41,810 bases of DNA, from assembly GCA_002420005.1 (NCBI GenBank), contig DIHE01000071.1, forward strand, positions 1,922 through 43,731, read 5' to 3'. The stretch comes from Holophagales bacterium UBA5704 (lineage in GTDB: Bacteria; Acidobacteriota; Thermoanaerobaculia; Multivoradales; UBA5704). This document shows, in pieces, positions 1 through 7,297 of this stretch. Below the pieces are notes generated by a model, which saw only the letters and a list, made by a program, of their open reading frames with translations, ran no database searches and was not told the origin of the DNA. Position 1 is the first letter of the stretch. Every line of letters starts with the position of its first letter. Both the position numbers and the translations under genes were made by a program.

Positions 1-491
1 GCCCAGCTCCGGAAGTGGGGGAAGACGGTGACCAGGTCGCGGCGGTCGGTGGGGCTGAGGGGCTTCAGGGTCTTCCAGAGCTCCTCGGCCTCGGCGTGAG
101 CGGCGGCGGCCTTCTCGGCTTTCTTCCAGTGGGCCAGCTCGATCCGGGTGTACTCCGCCGTGGCCACCGCCGCCGCGGAGGCCGCGCGGCCGATGCGCCG
201 CAGCTCCTCGTCCGTCAACGCCACCGGGGACGCCGGCTGCACGAGCGGCTCGGGATCGACGAGCTCATCGCCGAGCAGAAAGGCGTCGACGTCCTCCTCG
301 AAGAACCCCAGGACGCCGATCTTGAGGCCCAGGTTCTCCCGCGAGAGCTTGATGTCCCCCTGCTCCATCTTGCGCAGCGTCGACCAATCGGTGAAGCCCA
401 GCCGCGCCGCGGCCTCTTTGATCTGCAACCCGAGCTTGCGGTAGAAGTACCCCAGCGCCAGACCGAACCGGGGCGGTTTGTCGTCCTTCAT
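1..491 (-). CDS. XRE-family HTH transcriptional regulator (partial, C-terminus outside window)
   Basis: Reading the minus strand from ATG at 491 gives 163 residues without a stop up to the window edge, so the 3' end is missing. A consensus AGGAGG lies just upstream of the ATG. Residues about 15-60 form a Cro/C1-type helix-turn-helix: LGLQIKEAAARLGF as the first helices, then DWSTLRKMEQGDIKLS as recognition helix and turn. The rest is helical and charged, with an Ala/Glu/Lys-rich coiled-coil-like stretch. It diverges from the methyltransferase operon that begins at 712, so it may regulate that operon or itself through the palindrome at 619-635 (inference). The ligand and the length of the missing part are unknown. 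Confidence 0.75.
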   Translation of the reverse strand, partial: MKDDKPPRFGLALGYFYRKLGLQIKEAAARLGFTDWSTLRKMEQGDIKLSRENLGLKIGVLGFFEEDVDAFLLGDELVDPEPLVQPASPVALTDEELRRIGRAASAAAVATAEYTRIELAHWKKAEKAAAAHAEAEELWKTLKPLSPTDRRDLVTVFPHFRSW

Positions 492-618
492 CTCATCGCC
501 TCCTTGAGCACGCTTCCTACTCAACAAGGTGCGCGCCGGCCACCAAACGGGACACCCGGACCAGAAACACGAGAACACGAAAGATATCGCAAGTCGCGAG
601 AAGGAGCGGCCGGGCATG

Positions 619-635
619 GCGCATGGACCATGCGC
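619..635. promoter_or_regulatory. Perfect 17-bp palindrome, candidate operator
   Basis: Two 8-base arms (gcgcatgg and ccatgcgc) are separated by one base. The site lies between the divergent HTH gene and the 89-aa ORF. A one-base loop makes an RNA hairpin unlikely and a DNA dyad for a dimeric regulator more likely. Assigning it to the HTH protein is inference. Confidence 0.45.
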
Positions 636-668
636 ATTTTCTTCTGGTCCACACTCTTGCGACACGAC

Positions 669-706
669 AACCTCCTCCCGAATCCGTTGACCGTCGGGAG
701 GAGGTT
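669..706 (+). promoter_or_regulatory. Hairpin that buries the Shine-Dalgarno sequence of the 712 gene
   Basis: The arms aacctcctcccga and tcgggaggaggtt (669-681 and 694-706) pair perfectly over 13 bp around a 12-nt loop. The right arm contains the ggaggagg ribosome binding site of the ATG at 712 and is followed by four T (705-708). As RNA it could block translation initiation or act as an attenuator/terminator just before the operon. The structure is directly visible; a regulatory role is inference. Confidence 0.6.
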
Positions 707-711
707 TTGCG

Positions 712-981
712 ATGTCCAACGACGAAGAGACCGGCGTGCGCGAAGAGATCGCCCGCGCGGCCCGAATGCAGAGAGCGCTGCTGCAGCAGCTGGAGTCCTT
801 ACTGGCGCGCGTACCGCCTTCGCCGCGCGAAGAGGTGATCTACGAACAGGGGGAGGCCTACGACTTCCCCACCGAGGTCCGCTCGTGCCTCGAATGCATC
901 CTGGAAGACTGGATGCGGCCCACTGTGCAGGATCTCGAGAACCTCTCGGTGTTCCAGCCGAGCCAACGGCTGGCGCGGTGA
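712..981 (+). CDS. Small conserved-looking acidic protein heading the methyltransferase operon
   Basis: This encodes 89 residues, starting at an ATG with a strong ribosome binding site inside the 669-706 hairpin. The N-terminal half is a charged helix rich in Glu, Arg, Gln and Leu (about 5-35). The second half is acidic and contains two cysteines in VRSCLECILEDW. No domain is recognised. Its stop overlaps the GTG of the tandem AbrB-like gene in a GTGA junction, so the two are probably translationally coupled. Association with a methyltransferase suggests an accessory or regulatory subunit, but nothing in the sequence proves this. Confidence 0.7.
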   Translation: MSNDEETGVREEIARAARMQRALLQQLESLLARVPPSPREEVIYEQGEAYDFPTEVRSCLECILEDWMRPTVQDLENLSVFQPSQRLAR

Positions 982-1331
982 GGAGGGAGGCGCCGCCGCC
1001 GGCCTGGTCGGTCGAGGCCGAGATCCTCGATCCGGGGTTCCTGCCGTTCCCCGGGGAGCTGCGTGAAACCCTCGGGGTGCAGGCCGGGGACCGCGTCGCC
1101 CTCGTTCCCTTTCCTCTCTCCTGGAGGGTCCTCCAGCCGGCAGAGGTCGAGCTGTTCGAGGCCGGCGCCGAGTGGTATTTCGTCGCGACGCTCGGTGCGC
1201 ACGGCCTTCCGCTTCCTGCCGCGTGGAAGGCCCTCGGCCTGAGCCGGCGGGTGCTGTTTCAGGTGCTGCGCCGGGCGGGCGCCCTCCTGGAGGTCCATGT
1301 CGTCAGCCTGGGCGGCGAGGGCGGGGCATGA
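978..1331 (+). CDS. AbrB/SpoVT-like protein with two pseudo-repeats in one chain
   Basis: The start is GTG at 978, overlapping the previous stop, and gives 117 residues. The first half reads AEILDPGFLPFPGELRETLG followed by VQAGDRVALV. This closely follows the AbrB/MazE swapped-hairpin pattern (hydrophobic strand, IPxELRxxLGL, GDxV). The second half (GAHGLPLPAAWKALGLSRRV, then an LLEV strand) looks like a second diverged copy of the same unit. AbrB-type units normally dimerise to bind DNA, so a two-in-one chain could form the full fold alone. The stop overlaps the next start (ATGA at 1328). It could be a DNA-binding autoregulator, an antitoxin-like partner or a methyltransferase subunit; function is unassigned. 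Confidence 0.6.
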   Translation: MRREAPPPAWSVEAEILDPGFLPFPGELRETLGVQAGDRVALVPFPLSWRVLQPAEVELFEAGAEWYFVATLGAHGLPLPAAWKALGLSRRVLFQVLRRAGALLEVHVVSLGGEGGA

Positions 1332-3325
1332 CAAGGCTCCCGGGGGTGTGCGCAACACCGCCGCCGGCCGTGGGATGGATCGTGCGGTCGGTCCAATGTC
1401 TCGTGCAGAGCCGTTTCGGCCATCCGGAGGGTCTCGCGCATCCGGCGGTGCGGCTCCTCGATCCGGCCGCCGGTCCCCTCAACTTCATCCTCGCGGCCTG
1501 GCGGGAGGCCCTGCGGCACCGGGAGGGCAAGGCGGCTCTGCTGCGCGACCATCTCCTCCCGGGCTCGCAGGGCTGGGAGATCCTGGAGGACTCCTGTGCC
1601 CGGGGCCGCAGGGCTCTCCGCCGGTTTCTCCGCGGCCACGGAGTCGAGCCGGAACAGGTGGCGGAGGGGGTGCTTCAGCAACGCGACGCCCTGGCCGGAC
1701 CGCCGGAGCCAATGGGAGGGTGGGCCTCCCCCTCTCCCGGTCGGCAGGGGGGGCGATGGGAGAGGGGGATCGAGGGGGTGAGGTCCGCGCTGCCGGTGCT
1801 CCTGGGCAATCCGCCCTGGATCGGCCAACCGCCCGCGGCGAGCCCCTGGATGGCGCGGCTTCTCGGTGCGTGGAAGACGTGCGAAGGGCAGCCGCTCGCC
1901 GAGCGCAACACCAAATGGCTGCAAGACACCTGGGTCCGCTTCCTCCGCCTCGCGCAGTGGAGGATCGAGCAACGCGGCGAAGGGATCGTCGCGTTCGTTC
2001 TCAACCATAACGGCCTCGACGCGCCGACCTTGCGCGGTCTGCGGGCCTCGCTCCTCCAGACGTTCGAGGAAATCTACCTCCTGGACCTGCACGGCAACCG
2101 CCGCAAGCGCGAGCGCGCACCGGACGGAGGCCGGGATGAAAACCTTTTCCCCGGGATCGCACAGGGTGCCGCCCTCGTCGTCCTGGTGAAGAAACCCGGG
2201 CTGGCGCGCCGGGTGGTCCATGCCGATCTCTACGGACCACGGAGGCAGAAGCTCGCCGCGCTGCGCTGCGGGAGTATCGCCACCACCGCATGGCGCGAGC
2301 TCCGGCCACGGGGGCCGCTGTTTCTTTTCCGCCCCGGCGAGGACCTCGCCATCGAGCAGGCTTTTCGGCAGGGAACGCCGCTCGACGGGATCTTTCCCGT
2401 GCATTCGACCGGCGTGATCACCGGCCGGGATGCACTGGTGACCGCGTCCGACCGGCGCACCCTCGAAGCGCGCCTGCAGCGCATCGGCCGCCGCAACTGG
2501 CTGCCGCATCTCACCGCCTGGCTGCCGCGGCCGTTCGACCTGCGCTATCTGATCTTCACCCCGGAGGCGGTCACCCGGCCCCGCCCGACTCTTGCCCGCC
2601 ACCTGCGCCAGCCGGGCAATGTCGCCCTGCTCGTGCCCCGGCAGCACAAAGGGGAACCCGGCGCGTTCGTCACCGCCGTGCTGCCCGGCCACAAAGTGGT
2701 GGGCGCCTACGACGTCACCTGCGCCTTTCCGCTGTACCTGGACGACGCCGGGGAGCGGCGTCCCAATGTGGCCCCGGCGCTCCAGGACCGTCTCGCGGCG
2801 CTCTATGGAGAGCCCCCGGAGCCCGGAGAGGTGCTCGCCTACGTCTACGGCGTCCTCCACGCACCCGGCTATCGGAGCCGCTTCGGCAAGCTCCTCGCCT
2901 GCGAGCTGCCGCGGATTCCCTTCCCCCGGTATCGATCAATCTTTCGCGGCATCGCCGGCTGTGGGCGGGAGCTGCTCGCCGCGCACCTTGGCGAGCCGGG
3001 AGACCGCGAGACCGGCGTCCACTCATTGCGAGGAGACCCTGAGCTGCCCCTGGGGAGGATCGCGTACGACCCGGCAGAGCACAGCATCCGGCTCCACCCT
3101 GCCGGCCTCCGGCTCGAAGGGGTGCCGGCGGACCTCTGGAGCTACCGGATCGGCGATCACGCCGTGCTCGCCTCGTGGCTCACCGCCCGCACCGGCCGCC
3201 CCCTGCGTGCGGAAGAACGGCGCGAGCTGAACGCGCTGGTGGCCGGCCTGCGGCGGTCGCTCGATGCCCTGCCCACTCTGGAGAGGGCGTACCGGGCGGC
3301 CTCCCCGCGCCCCCCGATTAGGTGA
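1328..3325 (+). CDS. Type ISP-like N6-adenine DNA methyltransferase with C-terminal specificity domain, no nuclease or helicase
   Basis: The protein has 665 residues, starting at ATG 1328 in an ATGA overlap. A SAM-binding motif I, LLDPAAGPLNFIL, lies at residues 43-55; its second glycine is replaced (GPL instead of GxG). The catalytic motif IV NPPW is at 161-164. The stretch LDLHGNRRKRE, then DENLFPGIAQGAAL and VKKP, is typical of the methylase part of type ISP enzymes (LlaGI/LlaBIII). AYVYGVLHAPGYRSRF and LPRIPFP (about 504-533) are hallmarks of the ISP C-terminal target-recognition domain. The Mrr nuclease and SF2 helicase halves of full ISP enzymes (about 1,500 residues) are absent. It may be an orphan methylase or the modification part of an unknown defence module. 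Residues about 132-154 come from a repeat-like insertion. Confidence 0.85.
   Translation: MTRLPGVCATPPPAVGWIVRSVQCLVQSRFGHPEGLAHPAVRLLDPAAGPLNFILAAWREALRHREGKAALLRDHLLPGSQGWEILEDSCARGRRALRRFLRGHGVEPEQVAEGVLQQRDALAGPPEPMGGWASPSPGRQGGRWERGIEGVRSALPVLLGNPPWIGQPPAASPWMARLLGAWKTCEGQPLAERNTKWLQDTWVRFLRLAQWRIEQRGEGIVAFVLNHNGLDAPTLRGLRASLLQTFEEIYLLDLHGNRRKRERAPDGGRDENLFPGIAQGAALVVLVKKPGLARRVVHADLYGPRRQKLAALRCGSIATTAWRELRPRGPLFLFRPGEDLAIEQAFRQGTPLDGIFPVHSTGVITGRDALVTASDRRTLEARLQRIGRRNWLPHLTAWLPRPFDLRYLIFTPEAVTRPRPTLARHLRQPGNVALLVPRQHKGEPGAFVTAVLPGHKVVGAYDVTCAFPLYLDDAGERRPNVAPALQDRLAALYGEPPEPGEVLAYVYGVLHAPGYRSRFGKLLACELPRIPFPRYRSIFRGIAGCGRELLAAHLGEPGDRETGVHSLRGDPELPLGRIAYDPAEHSIRLHPAGLRLEGVPADLWSYRIGDHAVLASWLTARTGRPLRAEERRELNALVAGLRRSLDALPTLERAYRAASPRPPIR
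1727..1769. repeat. REP-like inverted repeat inserted in frame in the methyltransferase gene
   Basis: The arms tccccctctccc (1727-1738) and gggagaggggga (1758-1769) are perfect 12-bp inverted copies around a 19-nt G/C-rich loop, followed by atcgagggggtgagg. Elements of this C/T-run, G/A-run type are normally intergenic. Here the element encodes a Gly/Ser/Pro/Arg-rich linker between motif I and motif IV. A diverged, imperfect relative lies near 4989-5020. Confidence 0.6.
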
Positions 3326-3531
3326 TTCCCGCAAACTGTGAGATCCTCACCACCTCGTCGTGCTCGACTCCTGCCAGGAGACCCGGGGACGCCGAGTCGA
3401 TCCCGGGCCGCTTGGCCCCGACGGCGGCCTCGCCGGCTCAGTCCTCCGTTTCCGAATTTCTGCCGGATTTTTTCAAGAAGGACGCGGTGTCCCTGCTCCT
3501 CGAGCAGCCCCTGCGCCCTCGGAAAGCATGA
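3322..3531 (+). CDS. Possible small protein between methyltransferase and helicase
   Basis: The ORF has 69 codons and starts at GTG 3322, overlapping the methyltransferase stop (GTGA). Its own stop overlaps the helicase ATG (ATGA at 3528). Four-base overlaps occur at every other junction of this operon, which is the main argument that it is real. The N-terminal half is Ser/Thr/Pro/Ala-rich and unstructured. The C-terminal half contains FLPDFFKKDAVSLLLEQPL, which could be an amphipathic helix. There is no Shine-Dalgarno sequence, so translation would depend on coupling. No family is recognised, and it could be chance in a GC-rich spacer. Confidence 0.3.
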   Translation: MIPANCEILTTSSCSTPARRPGDAESIPGRLAPTAASPAQSSVSEFLPDFFKKDAVSLLLEQPLRPRKA

Positions 3532-4928
3532 CCTCACACACGATGACCGGTTTCTCTTCGTTCGACCTGCACCCCAGCCTGCTCCGTGGCGTCGCCGACC
3601 TCGGCTTCACCGTTCCCACCCCGATCCAGCGCGACGGCATTCCGCCGGCCCTGGAAGGGCGCGACATCCTGGCGTGTGCCATGACCGGGAGCGGCAAGAC
3701 GGCCACCTTCGCGCTCCCCATCCTGCACCGGCTGATGGGCAAGAAGCGCGGCGTGACGCGCGTTCTCGTCCTCGCCCCGACGCGCGAGCTGGCGGCCCAG
3801 ATCGTCGAACATTTCAATGACCTCGCCCGCCATACGCCGATCCGCGCCGCCGCCGTCTACGGAGGCGTCGCGATGGGGCCGCAGGAACGGGCGTTCCGCC
3901 AGGGCACCGACGTGATCGTGGCCTGCCCGGGGCGGCTGCTCGACCACTTCCAGTACTCCTATGCCCGCCTGCAGGACCTCGAGGTCCTGGTGCTCGACGA
4001 GGCGGATCGCATGCTCGACATGGGCTTTCTCCCCGACATCCGCCGGGTGCTCAAGCATCTGCCGCCTCCGGCGCAGACGCTGTTCTTCTCGGCCACCCTG
4101 CCGCCGCCGATCCGCGAGCTGTCGCGCCAGATGCTGCGCAATCCGGCCAGCCTGAACGTCGAACGGCCGTCCGCTCCCGCCACCGGCGTCGAGCAGGCGG
4201 TCTATGCGGTGCGCCAAGACGCCAAGTCCGCCCTGCTGCTCGAGCTGCTCCAGGGCAACACGATCGAAAGCGCCATCGTGTTCACCCGCACCAAGCACCG
4301 CGCCAACCGGCTCGCGCAGTTCCTGGAACGCCACGGCGTGCCGTGCGACAAGGTGCACGGCAACCGCAGCCAGGCGCAGCGCACGCAGGCGCTCGCCGGC
4401 TTCAAGAACGGCCGCTTCCGGGTGCTTGTGGCGACCGACATCGCGGCGCGCGGCATCGACGTGGAGGGGCTCACCCACGTGGTGAACTTCGACGTCCCCA
4501 ACGTGCCCGAGGACTACATCCACCGCGTGGGCCGCACCGCCCGGGCGGGAGCGAGCGGCGAGGCGCTCACCTTCGTCTCGCCGGAAGAGACCGGCGATCT
4601 GCGCGCCATCGAGCGCGCGGTGGCGAAGGTCCTGCCACGGCGGGTCCTGGAGGGTTTCGAAGAACGGGCGGCCCGCACCGCCGAGAAGCTGGAGATCCCC
4701 CTCGCCGAACGGCTGGCCGCGATGCGCGCCCAGCGTTCGCAGGAACGGGACAGGGCGCGCGCCAAGGCGGAGCGCAGCGGCCAGGCCGCCGCGGGAAACC
4801 GCACCCCGGCCCGCCCGGCAGCCACCACCAGCAGCCACGAAACCCGCCGCCCCGCCGGCGGAGCCCGCCAGCCGGCCCCCCCGGCCCGCGCCACAGCCCG
4901 GCAACCGCAGCCCCGGCGCTTCCGGTAG
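3528..4928 (+). CDS. rhlE: DEAD-box ATP-dependent RNA helicase, RhlE type
   Basis: The protein has 466 residues and unwinds or remodels RNA (rRNA assembly, mRNA decay) using ATP. All canonical motifs are visible: Q motif (F17-area aromatic and PTPIQ), motif I AMTGSGKT, Ia PTRELA, GG and TPGR-like ACPGRLLD, II LDEADRML, III SAT, then RecA2 with motif V ATDIAARGID and motif VI HRVGRTAR. After about residue 380 the tail is basic, Arg/Ala/Pro-rich and disordered, as in RhlE proteins. Start ATG 3528 has a weak GGAAAG; ATG 3543 (MTGFSSFDL) is also possible and looks closer to typical RhlE N-termini. It lies at the end of the methyltransferase operon and converges on the ECF sigma gene. Confidence 0.93.
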   Translation: MTSHTMTGFSSFDLHPSLLRGVADLGFTVPTPIQRDGIPPALEGRDILACAMTGSGKTATFALPILHRLMGKKRGVTRVLVLAPTRELAAQIVEHFNDLARHTPIRAAAVYGGVAMGPQERAFRQGTDVIVACPGRLLDHFQYSYARLQDLEVLVLDEADRMLDMGFLPDIRRVLKHLPPPAQTLFFSATLPPPIRELSRQMLRNPASLNVERPSAPATGVEQAVYAVRQDAKSALLLELLQGNTIESAIVFTRTKHRANRLAQFLERHGVPCDKVHGNRSQAQRTQALAGFKNGRFRVLVATDIAARGIDVEGLTHVVNFDVPNVPEDYIHRVGRTARAGASGEALTFVSPEETGDLRAIERAVAKVLPRRVLEGFEERAARTAEKLEIPLAERLAAMRAQRSQERDRARAKAERSGQAAAGNRTPARPAATTSSHETRRPAGGARQPAPPARATARQPQPRRFR

Positions 4929-4933
4929 ATCAA

Positions 4934-4954
4934 GGGCAACCACGAGGGTTGCCC
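4934..4954. terminator. Bidirectional hairpin between helicase and ECF sigma gene
   Basis: The arms gggcaacc (4934-4941) and ggttgccc (4947-4954) form a perfect 8-bp stem with a 5-nt loop, 5 nt after the helicase stop. No long T tract follows, so termination may be weak or depend on Rho. The element resembles the short GGGCAACC-type intergenic repeats found in many GC-rich genomes. Confidence 0.55.
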
Positions 4955-5008
4955 CTACGTCAACCACCTGGGCTCTCCCTGCCTTCTTCCCCTCTCCCGC
5001 TGCGTGGG

Positions 5009-5602
5009 TCAGGGGAGGGGGTGCCCGGCCAGGTCGGCGAGCAGGAAGGCGCGGGCCTTGCGCCAGTCGCGCTTGGCCGTGCGCTCGTTCAGGCCGAACA
5101 CCTCGCCGATCTCGGCGAAAGACAGGCCGGCGAAAAAGCGCAGCTCGACGAGGCGGGCGAGCCGGGGGCTCTCCGCCTCCAGGCGCTCCAGCGCCGCATC
5201 CAGGGCGAGAAGGTCGGCGGTGAGGCGGGCATCCCCCTCCGCCGCCGGCTCGCCCGGCCCTCCCACCTCGATCCGCACCATCTCCCCGGAACGCTTGGCG
5301 GCGTCGCGCTTGCGCGCATAGTCGACGACCACGTGGCGCATCACCCGCGCCGCGAGGTTGAAGAAATGCGCCCGGTCTTCGGCGGAGAGCCCGGCCGGCT
5401 GGGCGAGGCGCAGATAGGCCTCGTGCACCAGCGCCGTGGTGTCCAGCGTCTCCCCGGGACGCCCCCGGGCGGAGAGCTGCGCATGGGCCAGACGGTGCAG
5501 CTCCTGGTACACACTCGCGAACAGCGAGTCCGAGGCGATGCGATCCCCGGCCCGGGCCGCCGAGAGCAAACGGGTGATCTCTTGCGTAGATTCCGATTCC
5601 AT
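5009..5602 (-). CDS. ECF-type RNA polymerase sigma factor, Sig-70_X6-like
   Basis: The protein has 197 residues. Region 2 includes EITRLLSAARAGDRIASDSL, VYQELHRLAHAQL, TTALVHEAYLRLAQP and RAHFFNLAARVMRHVVVDYA. These are diagnostic of the acidobacterial/planctomycete ECF family (TIGR02999-like). Region 4 is the C-terminal LRFFAGLSFAEIGEVFG and NERTAKRDWRKARAFL helix-turn-helix. I chose ATG 5602 because conserved sequence begins there; a TAGAAT hexamer lies 10 nt upstream, suggesting a leaderless mRNA. No anti-sigma gene is adjacent. The gene upstream and divergent encodes a membrane protein, but regulation of it by this sigma factor is only a guess. Confidence 0.88.
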   Translation of the reverse strand: MESESTQEITRLLSAARAGDRIASDSLFASVYQELHRLAHAQLSARGRPGETLDTTALVHEAYLRLAQPAGLSAEDRAHFFNLAARVMRHVVVDYARKRDAAKRSGEMVRIEVGGPGEPAAEGDARLTADLLALDAALERLEAESPRLARLVELRFFAGLSFAEIGEVFGLNERTAKRDWRKARAFLLADLAGHPLP

Positions 5603-5612
5603 GACGCAGAGA

Positions 5613-5618
5613 ATTCTA
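5613..5618 (-). promoter_or_regulatory. -10-like TAGAAT just upstream of the ECF sigma start
   Basis: TAGAAT on the minus strand lies 10 nt before the ATG at 5602, which would give a leaderless or nearly leaderless transcript. No good -35 is visible. The same hexamer precedes other minus-strand genes in the window (20719, 31661, 37485). Confidence 0.4.
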
Positions 5619-5696
5619 CCTCGCGCCCGCGGCGCAGAGAGACCCGCGGGTCCGTGGTACCCTTGCATCCCAACCTCTTCCATCCGGGAGGACTCC

Positions 5697-6890
5697 ATGC
5701 GCGATCCCAGGCACCTCCTCATTCTGTTCATCTTGGGGCTGGCGGTCGCCGGCACCGCCGCGGCGCAGGCACCGGCCTGCCCGAGCAGCCCGGCGAAGGT
5801 GCGCAGCGTCTATCGGGAAGAAGCCGCCAAGGAGGGGGTGAAGAAATACCGCACCGTCCACCTGCGCGACGTCCTCACCGTCGAGGTCGAAGGTCTCGAC
5901 AGCTTGCTCGCCGAGGCACAATGCCGCGGCAAGGACCTGGTGCTGTTCCTGGACGATCAGCCGCTCGCCGAGACGGTGGCTTTCCCCCCCACCAATCCCA
6001 AGCAGCAGATCCTCCGTTTTCCTCTGGAGAGAACCGAGGCATCCCGCACCGTGTGGACGTCGATCCTCGGCCGCCCCGGGTTCGAGCCGCGGCCGGTCGA
6101 GGTCGGCGTCGGCCTCGCCGACCAATACGCCATCCCGGCGGCCGACGCCAAGCAGGCGACGGTCCTGCTCCAGGTGATCCCGCCCCGCTGGTTCCTGTTC
6201 TGGCTGGCGCTCTTCCTCCTCTTCCTCTTCGGCTTCCTCTACCTGGCACAGCGGACGGACGTCCTGCGCGACGCGGTGCCTTTGCCCGGCGAGGGAGCAC
6301 GCCGGCCGTTCAGCCTGGCCCGCTCCCAGGCCGCCTGGTGGTTCTTCCTGGTCCTCGCCTCGTACCTGTTCATCGGCTTGATCACCGGAGACTTCAGCAC
6401 CTCGATCACCTCCACCGTCCTCGTCCTCATGGGGATCAGCGCGGGGACCGTGGTCGGCTCGGCGGTCGTCGATGCAAGCAAGCCCGCCCCGTCCCCGGCC
6501 CAGACCCAGGCCGCCGCCACGGAGGTGAAAGCGCTCGACGACGCGATGCAGGAGGCCCGGCAGGTCGCGGAACGCGCGCCGGCCGACGTCACCGCGGCGC
6601 AGGCCCTGGCCGCCAAAGCGGAAGAATGGGAGGCGAAACGGTCGCGGCTGCGCAAGCTCCGCAACGAATCCGAGCACTTCCTGCAGGACGTGCTGAGCGA
6701 TGCGAACGGTGTCAGCTTCCACCGCTTCCAGATGCTCGCCTGGACCATCGTGCTCGGCATCATCTTCGTCGGCCAGGTTTGGAAGGAGCTGGCCATGCCG
6801 GAATTCAACGACACGCTCCTCTCCCTCCTCGGGATCAGCGCCGGCACCTACGTCGGGCTCAAGATTCCAGAGGACTCGGCGCGGAGCTGA
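5697..6890 (+). CDS. Signal-peptide-bearing multi-spanning membrane protein of unknown function
   Basis: The protein has 397 residues, starting at ATG 5697 behind GGGAGGA. It has a cleavable signal peptide (residues 1-23, ending GTAAAQA), then a periplasmic domain of about 140 residues with two cysteines. Membrane segments lie near 163-182 (FLFWLALFLLFLFGFLYL), 212-230 (AWWFFLVLASYLFIGLITG) and 240-258. A cytoplasmic Ala/Glu/Lys helical stretch (about 265-330) precedes two C-terminal segments. The motif LLxLxGISAGTxVG occurs twice (VLVLMGISAGTVVG near 242 and LLSLLGISAGTYVG at the end), which indicates an internal duplication of a membrane hairpin. I know only uncharacterised relatives. The last 32 bases overlap the convergent thioesterase gene. 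Confidence 0.8.
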   Translation: MRDPRHLLILFILGLAVAGTAAAQAPACPSSPAKVRSVYREEAAKEGVKKYRTVHLRDVLTVEVEGLDSLLAEAQCRGKDLVLFLDDQPLAETVAFPPTNPKQQILRFPLERTEASRTVWTSILGRPGFEPRPVEVGVGLADQYAIPAADAKQATVLLQVIPPRWFLFWLALFLLFLFGFLYLAQRTDVLRDAVPLPGEGARRPFSLARSQAAWWFFLVLASYLFIGLITGDFSTSITSTVLVLMGISAGTVVGSAVVDASKPAPSPAQTQAAATEVKALDDAMQEARQVAERAPADVTAAQALAAKAEEWEAKRSRLRKLRNESEHFLQDVLSDANGVSFHRFQMLAWTIVLGIIFVGQVWKELAMPEFNDTLLSLLGISAGTYVGLKIPEDSARS

Positions 6891-7287
6891 CGGACAGGAG
6901 AGCCGCCGGCAGCGGGACCGGCGTGGCCGTCCCGCCCGGCCCGATCCGGCAATGGACCGTGGTCACGGCCCCCCGGGCGATGGGGGTACCGTCGCGCGTG
7001 ATCTCGTGCTCCCAGGTCAGCGAGGTCCTCCCCCGCCGCACGAGCCGAACCCGCAAATCGAGCACGTCGCCGAAACGGGCCGGCGCCAGGTAGTCGCACG
7101 AAGCGGCCACCCGCGGCCAGCCGATCTTCCTCCCCTCCCCGTCATCGGTCATCAAATCGACCCGCAAAGACGCGAGACACTCGTGCTCGGCGGTCTCCAT
7201 GAAGATGAAGAAACGGGCGAAGTGGCAGATTCCCGCCATGTCGGTATCGGCAAACTCGACGCGCCGCCGGGTGTGGAATTCGTTCAT
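6859..7287 (-). CDS. Acyl-CoA thioesterase, 4HBT/YbgC-like hotdog fold
   Basis: The protein has 142 residues if started at ATG 7287. The segment RRRVEFADTDMAGICHFARF with ETAEHE matches the YbgC/4-hydroxybenzoyl-CoA thioesterase active-site region: the aspartate of DTDMAG is catalytic, and the following long helix is the hotdog helix. SCDYLAPARFGDVLDLRVRL and TTVHC match the remaining strands. It should hydrolyse acyl-CoA thioesters; the substrate cannot be read from sequence. An upstream in-frame ATG at 7320 is possible, but a TAACCT hexamer 10 nt before 7287 favours the shorter, leaderless form. It overlaps the membrane protein gene tail to tail by 32 bases. Confidence 0.82.
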   Translation of the reverse strand: MNEFHTRRRVEFADTDMAGICHFARFFIFMETAEHECLASLRVDLMTDDGEGRKIGWPRVAASCDYLAPARFGDVLDLRVRLVRRGRTSLTWEHEITRDGTPIARGAVTTVHCRIGPGGTATPVPLPAALLSVSSAPSPLES

Positions 7288-7297
7288 CGCGACCGGA

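Noticed and set aside
15..977. Long plus-strand reading frame opposite the HTH gene, running into the AbrB-like gene
   Set aside because: Only its last part (from 978) has family similarity and a proper start; the rest is antisense to a well-supported regulator with its own ribosome binding site.
4989..5020. Second C/T-G/A inverted repeat near the end of the ECF sigma gene
   Set aside because: Arms pair only with a bulge and partly encode the sigma C-terminus; kept only as a possible diverged relative of the 1727 element.
4343..7093. 916-codon plus-strand frame across helicase, sigma factor and membrane protein genes
   Set aside because: It is an open frame caused by high GC; composition is Arg/Pro/Gly-rich and it overlaps three recognised genes.
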